Shown one piece after another: positions 1 through 8,741 of a DNA stretch of 64,000 bases (positions within the stretch are counted from its first letter, which is position 1; each line of letters opens with the position of its first letter). The notes under the pieces were generated by a model. That model was not told where the DNA came from, ran no database searches, and saw only the letters and a program-made list of their open reading frames with translations. This DNA comes from Sphingobacterium spiritivorum ATCC 33861 (GTDB lineage: Bacteria > Bacteroidota > Bacteroidia > Sphingobacteriales > Sphingobacteriaceae): positions 12,469 through 76,468 of the forward strand of contig NZ_GL379780.1 in assembly GCF_000143765.1 (NCBI RefSeq). The letters run 5' to 3'. Position numbers and translations under genes: made by a program.

Positions 1-93
1 CTTCATTACCTCACTTTTCTCCTACAAATGGCCAAATATAAAGTCCCTCATCAGCGACATACGTCTTTTCACAAAAAACCTTTACCTTTGACT

Positions 94-759
94 ATGTTAT
101 ATTTAGTTCCCACGCCCATTGGCAATCTTGAGGATATGACTTTCCGTGCTATTCGTGTATTGAAAGAAGCTGATCTGATTCTTGCTGAAGATACACGGAC
201 CTCTGCTCCCTTACTCAAACACTTTGGTATCGACAAAAAGGTTTTTGCACATCATCAGCATAATGAACATAAAGCCGTAACGGAGATTATCAGATTTCTT
301 AAAGAGGGACAGCAGATAGCCCTGATTTCTGATGCCGGCACTCCTGCTATTTCAGATCCCGGTTTTCTATTAGTCAGAGCTGCCCTGAAAGAAGGTCTTG
401 AAGTACAATGTCTGCCGGGAGCTACAGCATTTGTACCTGCGCTGGTAAATTCAGGCTTGCCAAATGACCGGTTTTGCTTTGAAGGTTTCCTACCCGTCAA
501 AAAAGGAAGACAAACCAGATTAAAAAATCTTACGGATGAAAAACGCACAATGATTTTTTATGAGTCACCTCATCGTTTGCTCAAATCTATAGACGAATTT
601 ATTGCTGTCTTTGGAGAAGAAAGACAAGGCTCTATTTCCCGTGAGCTGAGCAAAATGTATGAAGAAAATGTTAGGGGAACATTAGCATCGTTAAAATTAC
701 ATTTCGAAAACAATCCAATTAAGGGAGAATTTGTAATTTGTATTGCTGGATTAGAATAG
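94..759 (+). CDS. rsmI: 16S rRNA (cytidine(1402)-2'-O)-methyltransferase RsmI
   Basis: RsmI 2'-O-methylates C1402 in the decoding centre of 16S rRNA using SAM. The 221-residue product opens with LYLVPTPIGNLEDMT and carries the SAM-site stretches AEDTRTSAPLL and ISDAGTPAISDPG, all typical of this SAM (tetrapyrrole-type) methyltransferase family. An in-frame ATG lies upstream at 28, but the family's conserved N-terminus starts at the ATG at 94, so I chose that. TACCTTTG at 83-90 matches the Bacteroidota -7 element, which would make the mRNA nearly leaderless from 94; no -33 element is visible. It is followed by the PH/SHOCT gene on the same strand. Confidence 0.93.
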   Translation: MLYLVPTPIGNLEDMTFRAIRVLKEADLILAEDTRTSAPLLKHFGIDKKVFAHHQHNEHKAVTEIIRFLKEGQQIALISDAGTPAISDPGFLLVRAALKEGLEVQCLPGATAFVPALVNSGLPNDRFCFEGFLPVKKGRQTRLKNLTDEKRTMIFYESPHRLLKSIDEFIAVFGEERQGSISRELSKMYEENVRGTLASLKLHFENNPIKGEFVICIAGLE

Positions 760-796
760 TTATCATATTTTGTTATTCATTCAAATAATTTAGAAA

Positions 797-1507
797 ATGA
801 TTATTGATAAATATATACAAGACGGACAAGACGTCAAGGTAGTAGAGAAATTAGTAGATAAGTTAAAGGATATGCTCACTGCCGGTGAACAGATAGACTA
901 CATTGCATTGCAGAAAAAACCTGCAGTGACCATATTACCGGATAGTATTGCGGTGAGCAGTAAACGTATCTTCCTGTGCGAGTTCACTAAACTTGGTTTA
1001 GCGACCAATTTTGAGATTTTCAGCTGGAAAGACATCAAGGATATTGCTTTTAAAGAAGAGATCTTCGGATCTAAAGTAACTGTTATTCCATTCACAGGTG
1101 AAAATCTTAGTATCGATTATATCCCGAAAATTCAGGCCCGCAAGCTTTATCAGCTTATAAAAGGAGCTTTGGAAAACAGCAAAAAGGAAGAAATACAGTC
1201 TGAAAAAGAAAAGATTGTGATCTCAACGCCTGTTGCGCCGGTTATAGAAGTAAAAAAGGAAGAAGCACCTGCTCCTGTTGAGCCAAAATCTTTTTATGAA
1301 GAAGCCCCTGCTGAGCCGGCTGCACCTGTAGTGAACAGCTATGTCGCACCTGCTTACACTCCCCCTGCTCCGGAGCCACCGGCACCGGTAGAGGAAGAAG
1401 ATGAAATCACGCAAAAACTGAAGAAACTCAAATCGTTGTTTGATAAGCAGCTTATAACACAAGCGGAGTACGAAAACAAAAAGAATGAACTATTGTCTCA
1501 ATTGTAA
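797..1507 (+). CDS. PH-like domain protein with C-terminal SHOCT domain
   Basis: A 236-residue cytoplasmic protein with no signal peptide or membrane segment. Residues about 25-125 resemble bacterial PH domains of the YokE type (predicted beta strands around AVSSKRIFLCEF and WKDIKDIAF). Residues about 140-200 are a low-complexity linker rich in Pro, Ala and Glu. The last 35 residues (KLKSLFDKQLITQAEYENKK core) are a SHOCT domain, a short oligomerisation or tethering module. It ends 3 bases before lnt, so the two are probably co-transcribed. No enzymatic motif is seen and the molecular role is unknown. Confidence 0.75.
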   Translation: MIIDKYIQDGQDVKVVEKLVDKLKDMLTAGEQIDYIALQKKPAVTILPDSIAVSSKRIFLCEFTKLGLATNFEIFSWKDIKDIAFKEEIFGSKVTVIPFTGENLSIDYIPKIQARKLYQLIKGALENSKKEEIQSEKEKIVISTPVAPVIEVKKEEAPAPVEPKSFYEEAPAEPAAPVVNSYVAPAYTPPAPEPPAPVEEEDEITQKLKKLKSLFDKQLITQAEYENKKNELLSQL

Positions 1508-1510
1508 TAA

Positions 1511-3124
1511 GTGAAAAATAACTATTTACTGGCACTTTTAAGTGCCTTTTTACTTTGGCTGGCATGGCCTCCTATACCATATACAGGCCCCCTGCTACTG
1601 ATTGCTTTTGTACCATTACTACTGGCTATAGAAAATGTAATCCGAAGCAGCGAAGTAAAAAAGGGGCGAAAAATAGCAGGACTTGCTTTCATCACAGGTT
1701 TTCTGTGGAATACAGCAAGTATCTACTGGGTATATAACGCCATGAGTGCGGGGCTTCCGGCATACGCAGCATTACCCATTTCCCTTATTCCGTTCGGACT
1801 TGCGCCCTTGCTGATGACCATAGTTTTCGGACTATACTACAGACTCCGCAAAAAACAGTCTCCTGTATGCTCATTGATCGGACTTACCGCTTTTTGGATA
1901 TGTTATGAATATCTGCACCAATGGTGGGATCTGGCATTCCCTTGGATGACGCTGGGGAATGGCTTTGCAGCTACTCACCCCCTTATCCAATGGTACGAAT
2001 GGACAGGTGTATACGGCGGGTCTGTCTGGATATGGGCAGTCAATATTCTGGTCTTTCTGCTTGTATTGCATAAACGTAACATACAGTCACTCACTAAACC
2101 AAAAAGGACTAATATTGCGCTGATAGCTGTACTCTTCATACCAATCGGAGGATCTTTAATCCGATACTTTACGTATGAAGAGCATCTTAACCCTTCGCAG
2201 GTAGTAGTGACGCAACCTAATATAGATCCTTATCAAAAATTCGGGAGTATATCTCCTGAAGAACAGCTGAAAACGCTGATCAGACTTTCGGAATCAGTAG
2301 CAAAACCTAACACAGAATTCTTTGTCTGGCCCGAAACTGCCATTTCAGCGAGGGGATGGATAGATGAAGATAACTTCAGGCAATACCCGGCTTATGCAGA
2401 AATATCATCTTTTCTGGATAAGTACAAAAACGGTAGTGTATTATCAGGTATCGAGAGCTACCGTATGTATACGGATCAGCGTACAGCTACCGCACGCCCC
2501 TACGGGACTCAATTTGTAGACAATTTTAATGCAGCAGTATTTATAGATAACTCATCCAAATTACAATTTTATCATAAATCCAAACTGGTTCCCGGTGTAG
2601 AACAGATGCCTTTCGGGTCGGCATTGAGCTTTTTAAAACCTTTATTTGCTCAATTTGGCGGAACAACCGGAGGATATGGAAAGCAGGATGAACCAAGTGT
2701 CTTTTATGCTGGCAGCGGAATCGGGGCAGCACCTGTAATATGTTATGAATCGATATGGGGCGACTATGTCGGACAGTACGTAAAACAGGGTGCCCAGTTC
2801 ATCACAATTGTTACGAACGACGGCTGGTGGAAAAATACTTCAGGTAAAGATCAGCATCTGGATTATGCCAAATTAAGAGCTATTGAAAACCGCAGGTGGA
2901 TAGCCCGTTCGGCTAACACCGGAATCTCTGCTTTTATAAATCAGAGAGGAGATATTATCCAGCAAACATCATGGTGGGTTCCGGCAGCACTTACTCAGGA
3001 AATAAATCTCAATGAGAATATTACATTCTATACTGGTAATGGTGATATTGTAGTTATCCTCGCTTTACTGTTAGGTCTGGCTGGAATTGTCTTGTTGGTC
3101 GTCCCCGGAAAAAAGCGACTTTAA
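1511..3124 (+). CDS. lnt: Apolipoprotein N-acyltransferase Lnt
   Basis: Lnt transfers the third acyl chain onto the N-terminal cysteine of diacylated lipoproteins at the periplasmic face of the inner membrane. The 537-residue protein has an N-terminal block of about six membrane segments (residues 1-210), a periplasmic nitrilase-fold domain, and a last membrane helix near 510-530. The nitrilase triad is visible as E275 (WPETAIS), K356 (YHKSKLVPG) and C411 (VICYESIWG). Translation starts at GTG (1511), just after the stop of the PH/SHOCT gene. The stop region also contains the -33 element of the next gene's promoter. Several lipoproteins nearby are plausible substrates. Confidence 0.95.
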   Translation: MKNNYLLALLSAFLLWLAWPPIPYTGPLLLIAFVPLLLAIENVIRSSEVKKGRKIAGLAFITGFLWNTASIYWVYNAMSAGLPAYAALPISLIPFGLAPLLMTIVFGLYYRLRKKQSPVCSLIGLTAFWICYEYLHQWWDLAFPWMTLGNGFAATHPLIQWYEWTGVYGGSVWIWAVNILVFLLVLHKRNIQSLTKPKRTNIALIAVLFIPIGGSLIRYFTYEEHLNPSQVVVTQPNIDPYQKFGSISPEEQLKTLIRLSESVAKPNTEFFVWPETAISARGWIDEDNFRQYPAYAEISSFLDKYKNGSVLSGIESYRMYTDQRTATARPYGTQFVDNFNAAVFIDNSSKLQFYHKSKLVPGVEQMPFGSALSFLKPLFAQFGGTTGGYGKQDEPSVFYAGSGIGAAPVICYESIWGDYVGQYVKQGAQFITIVTNDGWWKNTSGKDQHLDYAKLRAIENRRWIARSANTGISAFINQRGDIIQQTSWWVPAALTQEINLNENITFYTGNGDIVVILALLLGLAGIVLLVVPGKKRL

Positions 3125-3150
3125 AAATTTAATTCTTATTTATAACTTTG
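3120..3150 (+). promoter_or_regulatory. Bacteroidota-type promoter for the cysteine desulfurase gene
   Basis: TTTA at 3120-3123, 19 bases, then TAACTTTG at 3143-3150, matching the -33/-7 pattern TTTG-N17-19-TAnnTTTG of Bacteroidota primary sigma promoters. The -33 element overlaps the lnt stop codon. The ATG at 3156 follows only five bases after the -7 element, so the transcript would be leaderless or nearly so. Confidence 0.6.
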
Positions 3151-3155
3151 TTCTT

Positions 3156-4298
3156 ATGCAAATTTATTTTGATAACGCTGCTACTACACCCTTAGACCCA
3201 GAGGTCATTAAAGTGATGGTAGAGACTATGCACGAAAACTTTGGAAATCCATCCTCTATTCATGCACATGGTCGCCAAGTAAAGACGATAGTTGAAAAAG
3301 CCAGAAAAACTGTGGCTAATCTACTCCATACATCACCTTCCGAAATATTTTTTACTTCCGGAGGTACGGAAGCGGACAACATGGCTATCGTGAGATCGGT
3401 AATAGATCTCGGGATAACGCATGCTATTACTTCGCCATTAGAACATCATGCCGTACTTCATACACTGGAAGAATTACAGAAGGAAGGTAGGATACAACTG
3501 AATATTCTTAACGTAGATGCCAAAGGAAATGTAGATCTCGAACAACTTGAACAACTTCTGGCTTCAAATCCGCGTACTTTTGTCTCACTGATGCATGCAA
3601 ATAATGAATTGGGAAATTTAACGGATATACAAAAAGTAGCCGAAATATGTCATCAGTACAATGCCGTATATCATGCGGATACAGTACAGACAATGGGACA
3701 CTACAGACATGATCTGAGTCAGTTGAAAATTGATTTTATCACCGGAGCGGCACATAAATTTCATGGTCCGAAAGGTGTAGGTTTTCTGTACATCAACGGA
3801 AAGAATAAAATTAAACCCATGATTTATGGAGGCGCTCAGGAGCGTAATATGCGGGGTGGCACCGAAAATGTATATGGAATAGTAGGACTTGCAAAAGCTT
3901 TGGAATTGTGCTATAATGAAATGGAAATACATCAGGCACATATACAAGGTATTAAATCCTATATGAAAGAAGAGCTGATCAAGGCTATTCCTAATGTAAG
4001 CTTTAATGGGGAGACTGATCCTGAAAAATCTCTTTATACGGTACTGAATGTATCTTTCCCATGCACAAATATGGCTGACATGCTACTATTCAGTCTGGAT
4101 ATCGAAGGCATTTCATGTTCTGGAGGCAGTGCATGCAGTTCAGGATCAGATATAGGCTCACATGTACTATCTGCTATCCGAGCAAGCAGCACAAGACCAT
4201 CCGTAAGGTTTTCATTTTCAAAAAATAATACAAAAGAAGAAGTTGACATTGTGGTAAATAAACTCAAGGAGTTGTGTAATCAGGATGTTTTAGTTTAA
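3156..4298 (+). CDS. Cysteine desulfurase, NifS/IscS-like class V aminotransferase
   Basis: A PLP enzyme that takes sulfur from L-cysteine as a persulfide for Fe-S clusters or tRNA thiolation. From the ATG at 3156 the product has 380 residues and starts MQIYFDNAATTPLDP, the canonical opening; an in-frame start at 3087 would add a non-conserved extension. The PLP lysine is K201 (GAAHKFHGPKG) and the persulfide cysteine is C327 (GGSACSSGS). No scaffold gene (iscU, sufBCD) is adjacent, so IscS or a stand-alone NifS-type role cannot be decided here. Confidence 0.92.
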   Translation: MQIYFDNAATTPLDPEVIKVMVETMHENFGNPSSIHAHGRQVKTIVEKARKTVANLLHTSPSEIFFTSGGTEADNMAIVRSVIDLGITHAITSPLEHHAVLHTLEELQKEGRIQLNILNVDAKGNVDLEQLEQLLASNPRTFVSLMHANNELGNLTDIQKVAEICHQYNAVYHADTVQTMGHYRHDLSQLKIDFITGAAHKFHGPKGVGFLYINGKNKIKPMIYGGAQERNMRGGTENVYGIVGLAKALELCYNEMEIHQAHIQGIKSYMKEELIKAIPNVSFNGETDPEKSLYTVLNVSFPCTNMADMLLFSLDIEGISCSGGSACSSGSDIGSHVLSAIRASSTRPSVRFSFSKNNTKEEVDIVVNKLKELCNQDVLV

Positions 4299-4317
4299 AA
4301 ACTATACACTATTTACA

Positions 4318-4361
4318 GGAAATGCCGTTTATCAGAGATTGATAAACGGCATTTCCTTTTT
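4318..4361 (+). terminator. Rho-independent terminator after the desulfurase gene
   Basis: A 16-bp perfect stem (GGAAATGCCGTTTATC at 4318-4333 with its complement at 4341-4356), a 7-base loop and a T5 run. It lies between convergent genes; the minus-strand gene next to it lacks an equally clear T tract of its own. Confidence 0.9.
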
Positions 4362-4385
4362 AACAACAGTGAGATCTATATATAT

Positions 4386-4829
4386 TTATTCTTCAAATTT
4401 TGCAAGACGGTATTGATCTGCCAGATCGCCCTTGATATCATTTCCGGAGAGATCCAACTGAGATAATTGATCGTCCAGGATTCTGAATTTGTAATCTATT
4501 CCTTCCAGTGTCAAGGTATTGGCATGCATTTTCCAACGTCCGCTTTTCACAAAATTTTCGTCGCTTTTACCAAGGTATTTTGTACTGAGCTGATAGGATT
4601 TATCTGCATTAATATGCAAAATAGTCTCGATTCCGTCACAATCTGCACAAGGTAATATGCCCTTATACTCCCCTGTAAACTGATCAGACTTCTGTTCGAT
4701 TGTTCCATCCGGTGAAATGCTATATGCTGCATCATTTGATCGCTCTGTTTTATTCTGGCGGTTGTTGATACAACTACCAAGAATAATAAAGAGTAGTAAT
4801 GTTGCAAGGATATAGACTCTAGTTTTCAT
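4386..4829 (-). CDS. NlpE N-terminal domain lipoprotein
   Basis: From the ATG at 4829 the product has 147 residues with a lipoprotein signal peptide (lipobox LFIILGSC), so it is probably an acylated envelope protein. The mature part holds an NlpE-type domain: the CADCDG motif with its CxxC, then the ILHINADKSYQL and GRWKMHANTLTLEG stretches. In E. coli, NlpE signals lipoprotein-trafficking and copper stress to Cpx; only the N-terminal domain is present here and no Cpx genes are seen, so the role is inferred. An upstream in-frame start at 4877 was rejected because it would precede the signal peptide. Confidence 0.8.
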   Translation of the reverse strand: MKTRVYILATLLLFIILGSCINNRQNKTERSNDAAYSISPDGTIEQKSDQFTGEYKGILPCADCDGIETILHINADKSYQLSTKYLGKSDENFVKSGRWKMHANTLTLEGIDYKFRILDDQLSQLDLSGNDIKGDLADQYRLAKFEE

Positions 4830-4911
4830 TTTTGTGCATAAGGAACTGTTACTATGCAAACAAAATTGATACCACAAACTCAGGGATGCTGACTTTTAGC
4901 ATATTTTAACA

Positions 4912-5247
4912 TTAATAGTCATCTTCATCATCTTCTCCGATAGCCATAAGATAAGCTCCTTTTAGCTCATTCAGTGCGTGCATATTACGTTTTGCTTTGG
5001 CCACTTCCATTCCTTTCTGGTAATACAGCAATGCATCATCCTTTCGATCAAGCTTCTCCAGTAATTTACCCAAATGATAATAAGTACCTACGTAATCCGG
5101 AAACTGCTCTGTAAGTTTTATGAACCTACTCAAAGCCTCCAAATCCTCTCCCGTTTTGAGATATTCATTTGCCAGAGCATAATGCAGAAACGGATCGGAA
5201 GGACTTTCTTTTAAAAATGCCTGAAGTTGTTCAAATTTAGAAGACAT
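4912..5247 (-). CDS. Small tetratricopeptide-repeat protein
   Basis: A 111-residue cytoplasmic protein built almost entirely of about two and a half TPR units (for example PFLHYALANEYLKTGEDLEA and YYHLGKLLEKLDRKDDALLY), ending in an acidic tail (DDEDDY). TPRs mediate protein contacts; no partner can be named. A -7-like TAACTTTG lies on the minus strand at 5283-5276, about 28 bases upstream of the ATG, suggesting its own promoter. Confidence 0.8.
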   Translation of the reverse strand: MSSKFEQLQAFLKESPSDPFLHYALANEYLKTGEDLEALSRFIKLTEQFPDYVGTYYHLGKLLEKLDRKDDALLYYQKGMEVAKAKRNMHALNELKGAYLMAIGEDDEDDY

Positions 5248-5275
5248 GATGATTGATATTATGTAATAAGGTAAC

Positions 5276-5283
5276 CAAAGTTA
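5276..5283 (-). promoter_or_regulatory. -7 promoter element upstream of the TPR gene
   Basis: TAACTTTG on the minus strand matches TAnnTTTG. No good -33 element is seen at the expected spacing, so this is only a partial promoter match. Confidence 0.35.
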
Positions 5284-5330
5284 ATCATTACTCACAATAT
5301 ATTTAAATCTATTAATCTTATTAAAAAACA

Positions 5331-5338
5331 TATTTTTG
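5331..5338 (+). promoter_or_regulatory. -7 promoter element upstream of the PEGA/SHOCT gene
   Basis: TATTTTTG matches TAnnTTTG and would give a leader of about 65 bases before the ATG at 5410. No convincing -33 element is present. Confidence 0.35.
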
Positions 5339-5409
5339 TTAATTTTGAGATAATGAAAATAACATTGTATAATTGTATATAATTTCAACAAAATATTTTT
5401 AACACAATT

Positions 5410-5931
5410 ATGAAAATAAAACAATCGAATTTTGCAATTACTTTTAAAAAAAATGCAATACTTTCATTAGCAGGCACCATGCTATTTGCCAGTTGTGCAA
5501 GCAAAACATTAATTCAATCTAATCCTTCCGGTGCCAAAGTATATTTAGACGGAGAGTCGGTGGGAGTGACTCCATATTCACATAAAGATACAAAGATCAT
5601 TGGCAGTACAACCAACATTAAGCTAGAAAAAGAAGGGTACGAAATTTTCAATACCAGTTTTTCAAGAAACGAAAAAGCAGATGTAGGTGCTATTATAGGA
5701 GGTGTTTTTGTATTAGTGCCTTTTCTATGGACTATGAAATACAAACCCGAACGCACCTACGACCTTATCCCAGCCGGAGCAAATACACCACAAGTTGTTA
5801 CCTCCGACAAAGCTAACAGCAAATCTACAACTGACAGACTTAAAGAACTAAAAGAACTTTTTGATCAGAAACTGATCAGTCAGGAAGAATACGACACACA
5901 AAGAAAGAAAATTCTGGACGCGAACAAATAG
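5410..5931 (+). CDS. PEGA-domain lipoprotein with SHOCT tail
   Basis: A 173-residue protein with a lipoprotein-type signal (GTMLFASC, Cys at about residue 30). A PEGA-like domain follows (SNPSGAKVYLDGESVGVTPY), then a hydrophobic segment near residues 96-108 (GAIIGGVFVLVPFLW), and a SHOCT domain at the C-terminus (KELFDQKLISQEEYDTQ). PEGA domains sit on the outside of the cell or in the periplasm, whereas SHOCT domains are usually cytoplasmic, so the topology is unclear: either a lipoprotein with a periplasmic SHOCT or a one-pass membrane protein. It is the second SHOCT protein in 5 kb. Confidence 0.7.
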   Translation: MKIKQSNFAITFKKNAILSLAGTMLFASCASKTLIQSNPSGAKVYLDGESVGVTPYSHKDTKIIGSTTNIKLEKEGYEIFNTSFSRNEKADVGAIIGGVFVLVPFLWTMKYKPERTYDLIPAGANTPQVVTSDKANSKSTTDRLKELKELFDQKLISQEEYDTQRKKILDANK

Positions 5932-6194
5932 GTGGCAAAATCAAATTATGGCACTTGATCATTCTTAAAACGAAAGAAAATTTTGAAGGGTCAAAAATTC
6001 AAAGTACTATGCTAGCATATAAAATGACATTTCACTGACTATCATACCACGCTGTATAATATTAAATTAAATATAAAAACAAACAACTGATTATAAGCAT
6101 TTTAATTAAAACAAATTATTCAAACAAGCCAATTGTTTTGTTAAAAAAGACAGAAGAAACAGTTTTGTAAATGGTAAATTTCCGCTTCGAAGAC
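5932..6194 (+). other. Intergenic stretch before etfB
   Basis: About 310 bases separate the PEGA gene from etfB. The stretch is AT-rich with no ORF that looks coding and no clear hairpin terminator. Its downstream end carries the etfB promoter. Confidence 0.6.
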
Positions 6195-6225
6195 TTTACT
6201 TTTATTACAATTTATATTAGGTTTG
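6195..6225 (+). promoter_or_regulatory. Promoter of etfBA
   Basis: TTTA at 6195-6198, 19 bases, then TAGGTTTG at 6218-6225. The layout is the same as the promoter at 3120-3150. The etfB ATG follows at 6244. Confidence 0.65.
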
Positions 6226-6243
6226 TGTAAAACGCATACAATT

Positions 6244-6981
6244 ATGAGAATATTAGTTTGTATAAGTAATGTCCCGGATACGACATCAAAAATAACATTT
6301 GCGAATGATGGAACTGCCTTCAATACAGCAGGTGTTCAATTTATTGTAAATCCTTATGATGAAATTGCACTTTCAAAGGCTATAGATCTGGCTGAAGGCG
6401 GAAAAGGCACGGTAACAGTAATTAATGTTGGCGAAGCTTCTACAGAAGCTACTATCCGCAAAGCATTGGCTACAGGAGCAGATGATGCAGTACGTGTCGA
6501 CAGCGTTCCACGTGATGCGTGGTTTGTTGCAAATCAGATTGCTGATTATGTCAAAAGCAATCCTTTTGATCTGATCCTCACCGGACGCGAGTCTATCGAC
6601 TATAATGGAGCACAGGTAGGAGCTATTGTAGCTGAATTATTGAATATACCCTCTATTTCTATCGCCAAAAAAATAGATATTGAAGGTTCTAATGCTACTG
6701 TAGAACGCGAAATCGAAGGAGGAAAGGAAATATTGACGACTTCATTGCCTATGGTTGTGGGTACTGCTGAAGGTGTTGCTGAACCCAAAATCCCGAATAT
6801 GCGGGGAATCATGAGTGCACGGACTAAACCTTTGCAGGTGATCCCTGCGGTAGAAGTACCCCAATTGTCTCATATTACCAAATATGAATCTCCTGCTCCG
6901 CGTGGTACAGTAAAAATGGTAGATGCCGGAGAAGTAGAGAAATTAGTGGGTCTTTTGCATGACGAGGCAAAGGTTATTTAA
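6244..6981 (+). CDS. etfB: Electron transfer flavoprotein subunit beta
   Basis: EtfB (245 residues) binds AMP and pairs with EtfA to pass electrons from acyl-CoA dehydrogenases and related flavoenzymes to the quinone pool. The start MRILVCISNVPDT, the VNPYDEIALSKAIDLAEG stretch, TGRESIDYNGAQVG and the signature region around VVGTAEGVAEPKIPNMRGIM are typical. The ATG at 6244 was chosen over an in-frame TTG at 6223, which lies inside the -7 promoter element. etfA follows 24 bases later in the same unit. Confidence 0.95.
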   Translation: MRILVCISNVPDTTSKITFANDGTAFNTAGVQFIVNPYDEIALSKAIDLAEGGKGTVTVINVGEASTEATIRKALATGADDAVRVDSVPRDAWFVANQIADYVKSNPFDLILTGRESIDYNGAQVGAIVAELLNIPSISIAKKIDIEGSNATVEREIEGGKEILTTSLPMVVGTAEGVAEPKIPNMRGIMSARTKPLQVIPAVEVPQLSHITKYESPAPRGTVKMVDAGEVEKLVGLLHDEAKVI

Positions 6982-7005
6982 TTTATTTTATTAAAACTGA
7001 AAATT

Positions 7006-7980
7006 ATGTCTGTATTAGTTTATATAGAAAATATTGAAGGTCAATTTAAGAAATCTGCATTTGAAGCTATTTCTTATGCAAAAGCCATTGCAGACCAGAC
7101 AGGAACTACTGTTACGGCTATATCGATCGGTGATGTCAGCAATTCTGAACTGGAGAAACCCGGTCAATTCGGAGCTTCAAAAGTTTTGAATGTACAAAAT
7201 GGAGATCTCAAAAACTTTGTCAATCAAGCATATGCCTCTGTCATTGCGGAAGCAGCTCATAAAGAAGGATCCAAAATTGTAGTTCTGTCCAATTCATTCA
7301 GCGGTAAAGGTCTTGCACCGCGTATTGCGACCAAACTGCATGCTGGTCTTGCAGACGGTGTAATCGAACTGCCTCAGATCAGCGGTGATAGCTTATCTGT
7401 TAAGAAAACAGCTTTTTCTAATAAAGCATTTGCAACTGTGGAACTAAGCTCTGCCGTGAAAGTAATTTCCGTAAATCCGAACGCTTACGAAGCTAAGGCT
7501 GTTGGCGGATCAGCTGCAATAGAAGCATTTACGCCTCAGCTACAAGCCACTGACCTGAGTACTATTGTTAAAGAAATAGTTCGTGCTACCGATAAGGTTT
7601 CTCTACCGGAAGCAGAGATTGTCGTTTCTGCAGGGCGTGGACTAAAAGGTCCTGAGAACTGGGCTATCATTGAAGAATTAGCAGATGTATTGGGTGCGGC
7701 AACAGCATGTTCCAAACCGGTATCGGATGCGGGATGGAGACCTCACTCTGAACACGTAGGACAGACAGGGATCGTAGTAAGTCCGAATCTGTATATCGCT
7801 ATCGGAATATCCGGCGCTATTCAGCATCTGGCAGGAGTGAGCTCTTCAAAAACAATTGTTGTTATCAACAAAGATCCGGAGGCTCCGTTTTTCAAAGTTG
7901 CAGACTATGGAATTGTGGGTGATGCCTTTGATATTGTACCCAAATTGACTGCTGCATTAAAAGCATATAAAAATAATTGA
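7006..7980 (+). CDS. etfA: Electron transfer flavoprotein subunit alpha
   Basis: The FAD-binding partner of EtfB, 324 residues. The N-terminal alpha/beta domain covers about 1-190. The C-terminal FAD domain (about 200-324) holds the family signature: VVSAGRGLKGPENW, SDAGWRPHSEHVGQTG, the GISGAIQHLAG motif and NKDPEAPFFKVADYGIVGD. It is co-transcribed with etfB and followed by a strong terminator, so etfBA is a two-gene unit. No acyl-CoA dehydrogenase is adjacent. Confidence 0.95.
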   Translation: MSVLVYIENIEGQFKKSAFEAISYAKAIADQTGTTVTAISIGDVSNSELEKPGQFGASKVLNVQNGDLKNFVNQAYASVIAEAAHKEGSKIVVLSNSFSGKGLAPRIATKLHAGLADGVIELPQISGDSLSVKKTAFSNKAFATVELSSAVKVISVNPNAYEAKAVGGSAAIEAFTPQLQATDLSTIVKEIVRATDKVSLPEAEIVVSAGRGLKGPENWAIIEELADVLGAATACSKPVSDAGWRPHSEHVGQTGIVVSPNLYIAIGISGAIQHLAGVSSSKTIVVINKDPEAPFFKVADYGIVGDAFDIVPKLTAALKAYKNN

Positions 7981-8000
7981 TCGTAAATTCGTTACCCCGT

Positions 8001-8044
8001 AAATGCGGCTATTTCAAATTATTGTAGTAGCCGCTTTTATTTTG
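8001..8044 (+). terminator. Rho-independent terminator after etfA
   Basis: Stem GCGGCTA (8005-8011) with TAGCCGC (8028-8034), flanked by an A run and followed by a T-rich tail from 8035. Confidence 0.75.
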
Positions 8045-8085
8045 CTTTTAATATTCACATCTTTGTAATATCGTAAGAGGGAAGA

Positions 8086-8715
8086 ATGAAGAAAATCAAT
8101 TTAGATATCGTAGGACTTTCATATAGTCAGACGCAATCAGGTGCCTATGCGCTTGTGCTGGGAGAAGTTGGTGGCAATAGAAGACTACCTATTATCATTG
8201 GAGGTTTTGAAGCACAGGCTATAGCTGTAGAAATTGAAAAAATGACGCCCAGTCGTCCTCTTACACACGATCTTTTCAAAGCATTTGCAGATGCCTACGC
8301 AATTACTTTACAGGAAGTAATCATCTACAATCTTATTGACGGTATTTTTTTTGCCAAACTGATCTGTAGTGATGGTGAAAAAATCTCTGAAATTGATGCC
8401 CGTACTTCTGATGCAATTGCCTTAGCTGTACGTTTTGATGCTCCTATCTTTACTTATGAATTTATTATGGCATCTGCCGGAATTGTGATTGAAAGTAATG
8501 ATTTTGCATTTTTGGAGAATATTGAAAGTGTTGAAGCCGCCAAAGCTCCGCAGGAACCACGTAAAGAGATCCCGACACCCCAGAAAAAATCACCATACAG
8601 TTCACTTTCTGATGAACAGTTAGAAGCTGCTCTGGAAAAAGCAATTGCAGACGAGCAATACGAGACCGCAGCTGCAATCCGTGACGAAATCACCTATAGA
8701 AAATCTTCATCTTAG
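8086..8715 (+). CDS. Bifunctional nuclease-family (DUF151) protein with UVR motif
   Basis: A 209-residue cytoplasmic protein. Residues 1-135 are a DUF151 domain (GGFEAQAIAVEIEKM, DARTSDAIALAVRFDAPI), a fold reported to have DNase and RNase activity in plants. Residues about 170-205 form a UvrB/UvrC-type helical motif (LEKAIADEQYETAAAIRDEI). This two-domain layout is common in Bacteroidota; its physiological role is not established. It is preceded by the etfA terminator and followed 26 bases later by the MFS gene, so the two may be co-transcribed. Confidence 0.85.
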   Translation: MKKINLDIVGLSYSQTQSGAYALVLGEVGGNRRLPIIIGGFEAQAIAVEIEKMTPSRPLTHDLFKAFADAYAITLQEVIIYNLIDGIFFAKLICSDGEKISEIDARTSDAIALAVRFDAPIFTYEFIMASAGIVIESNDFAFLENIESVEAAKAPQEPRKEIPTPQKKSPYSSLSDEQLEAALEKAIADEQYETAAAIRDEITYRKSSS

Positions 8716-8741
8716 ATTTAAAATTAACGAAACAAACATAC

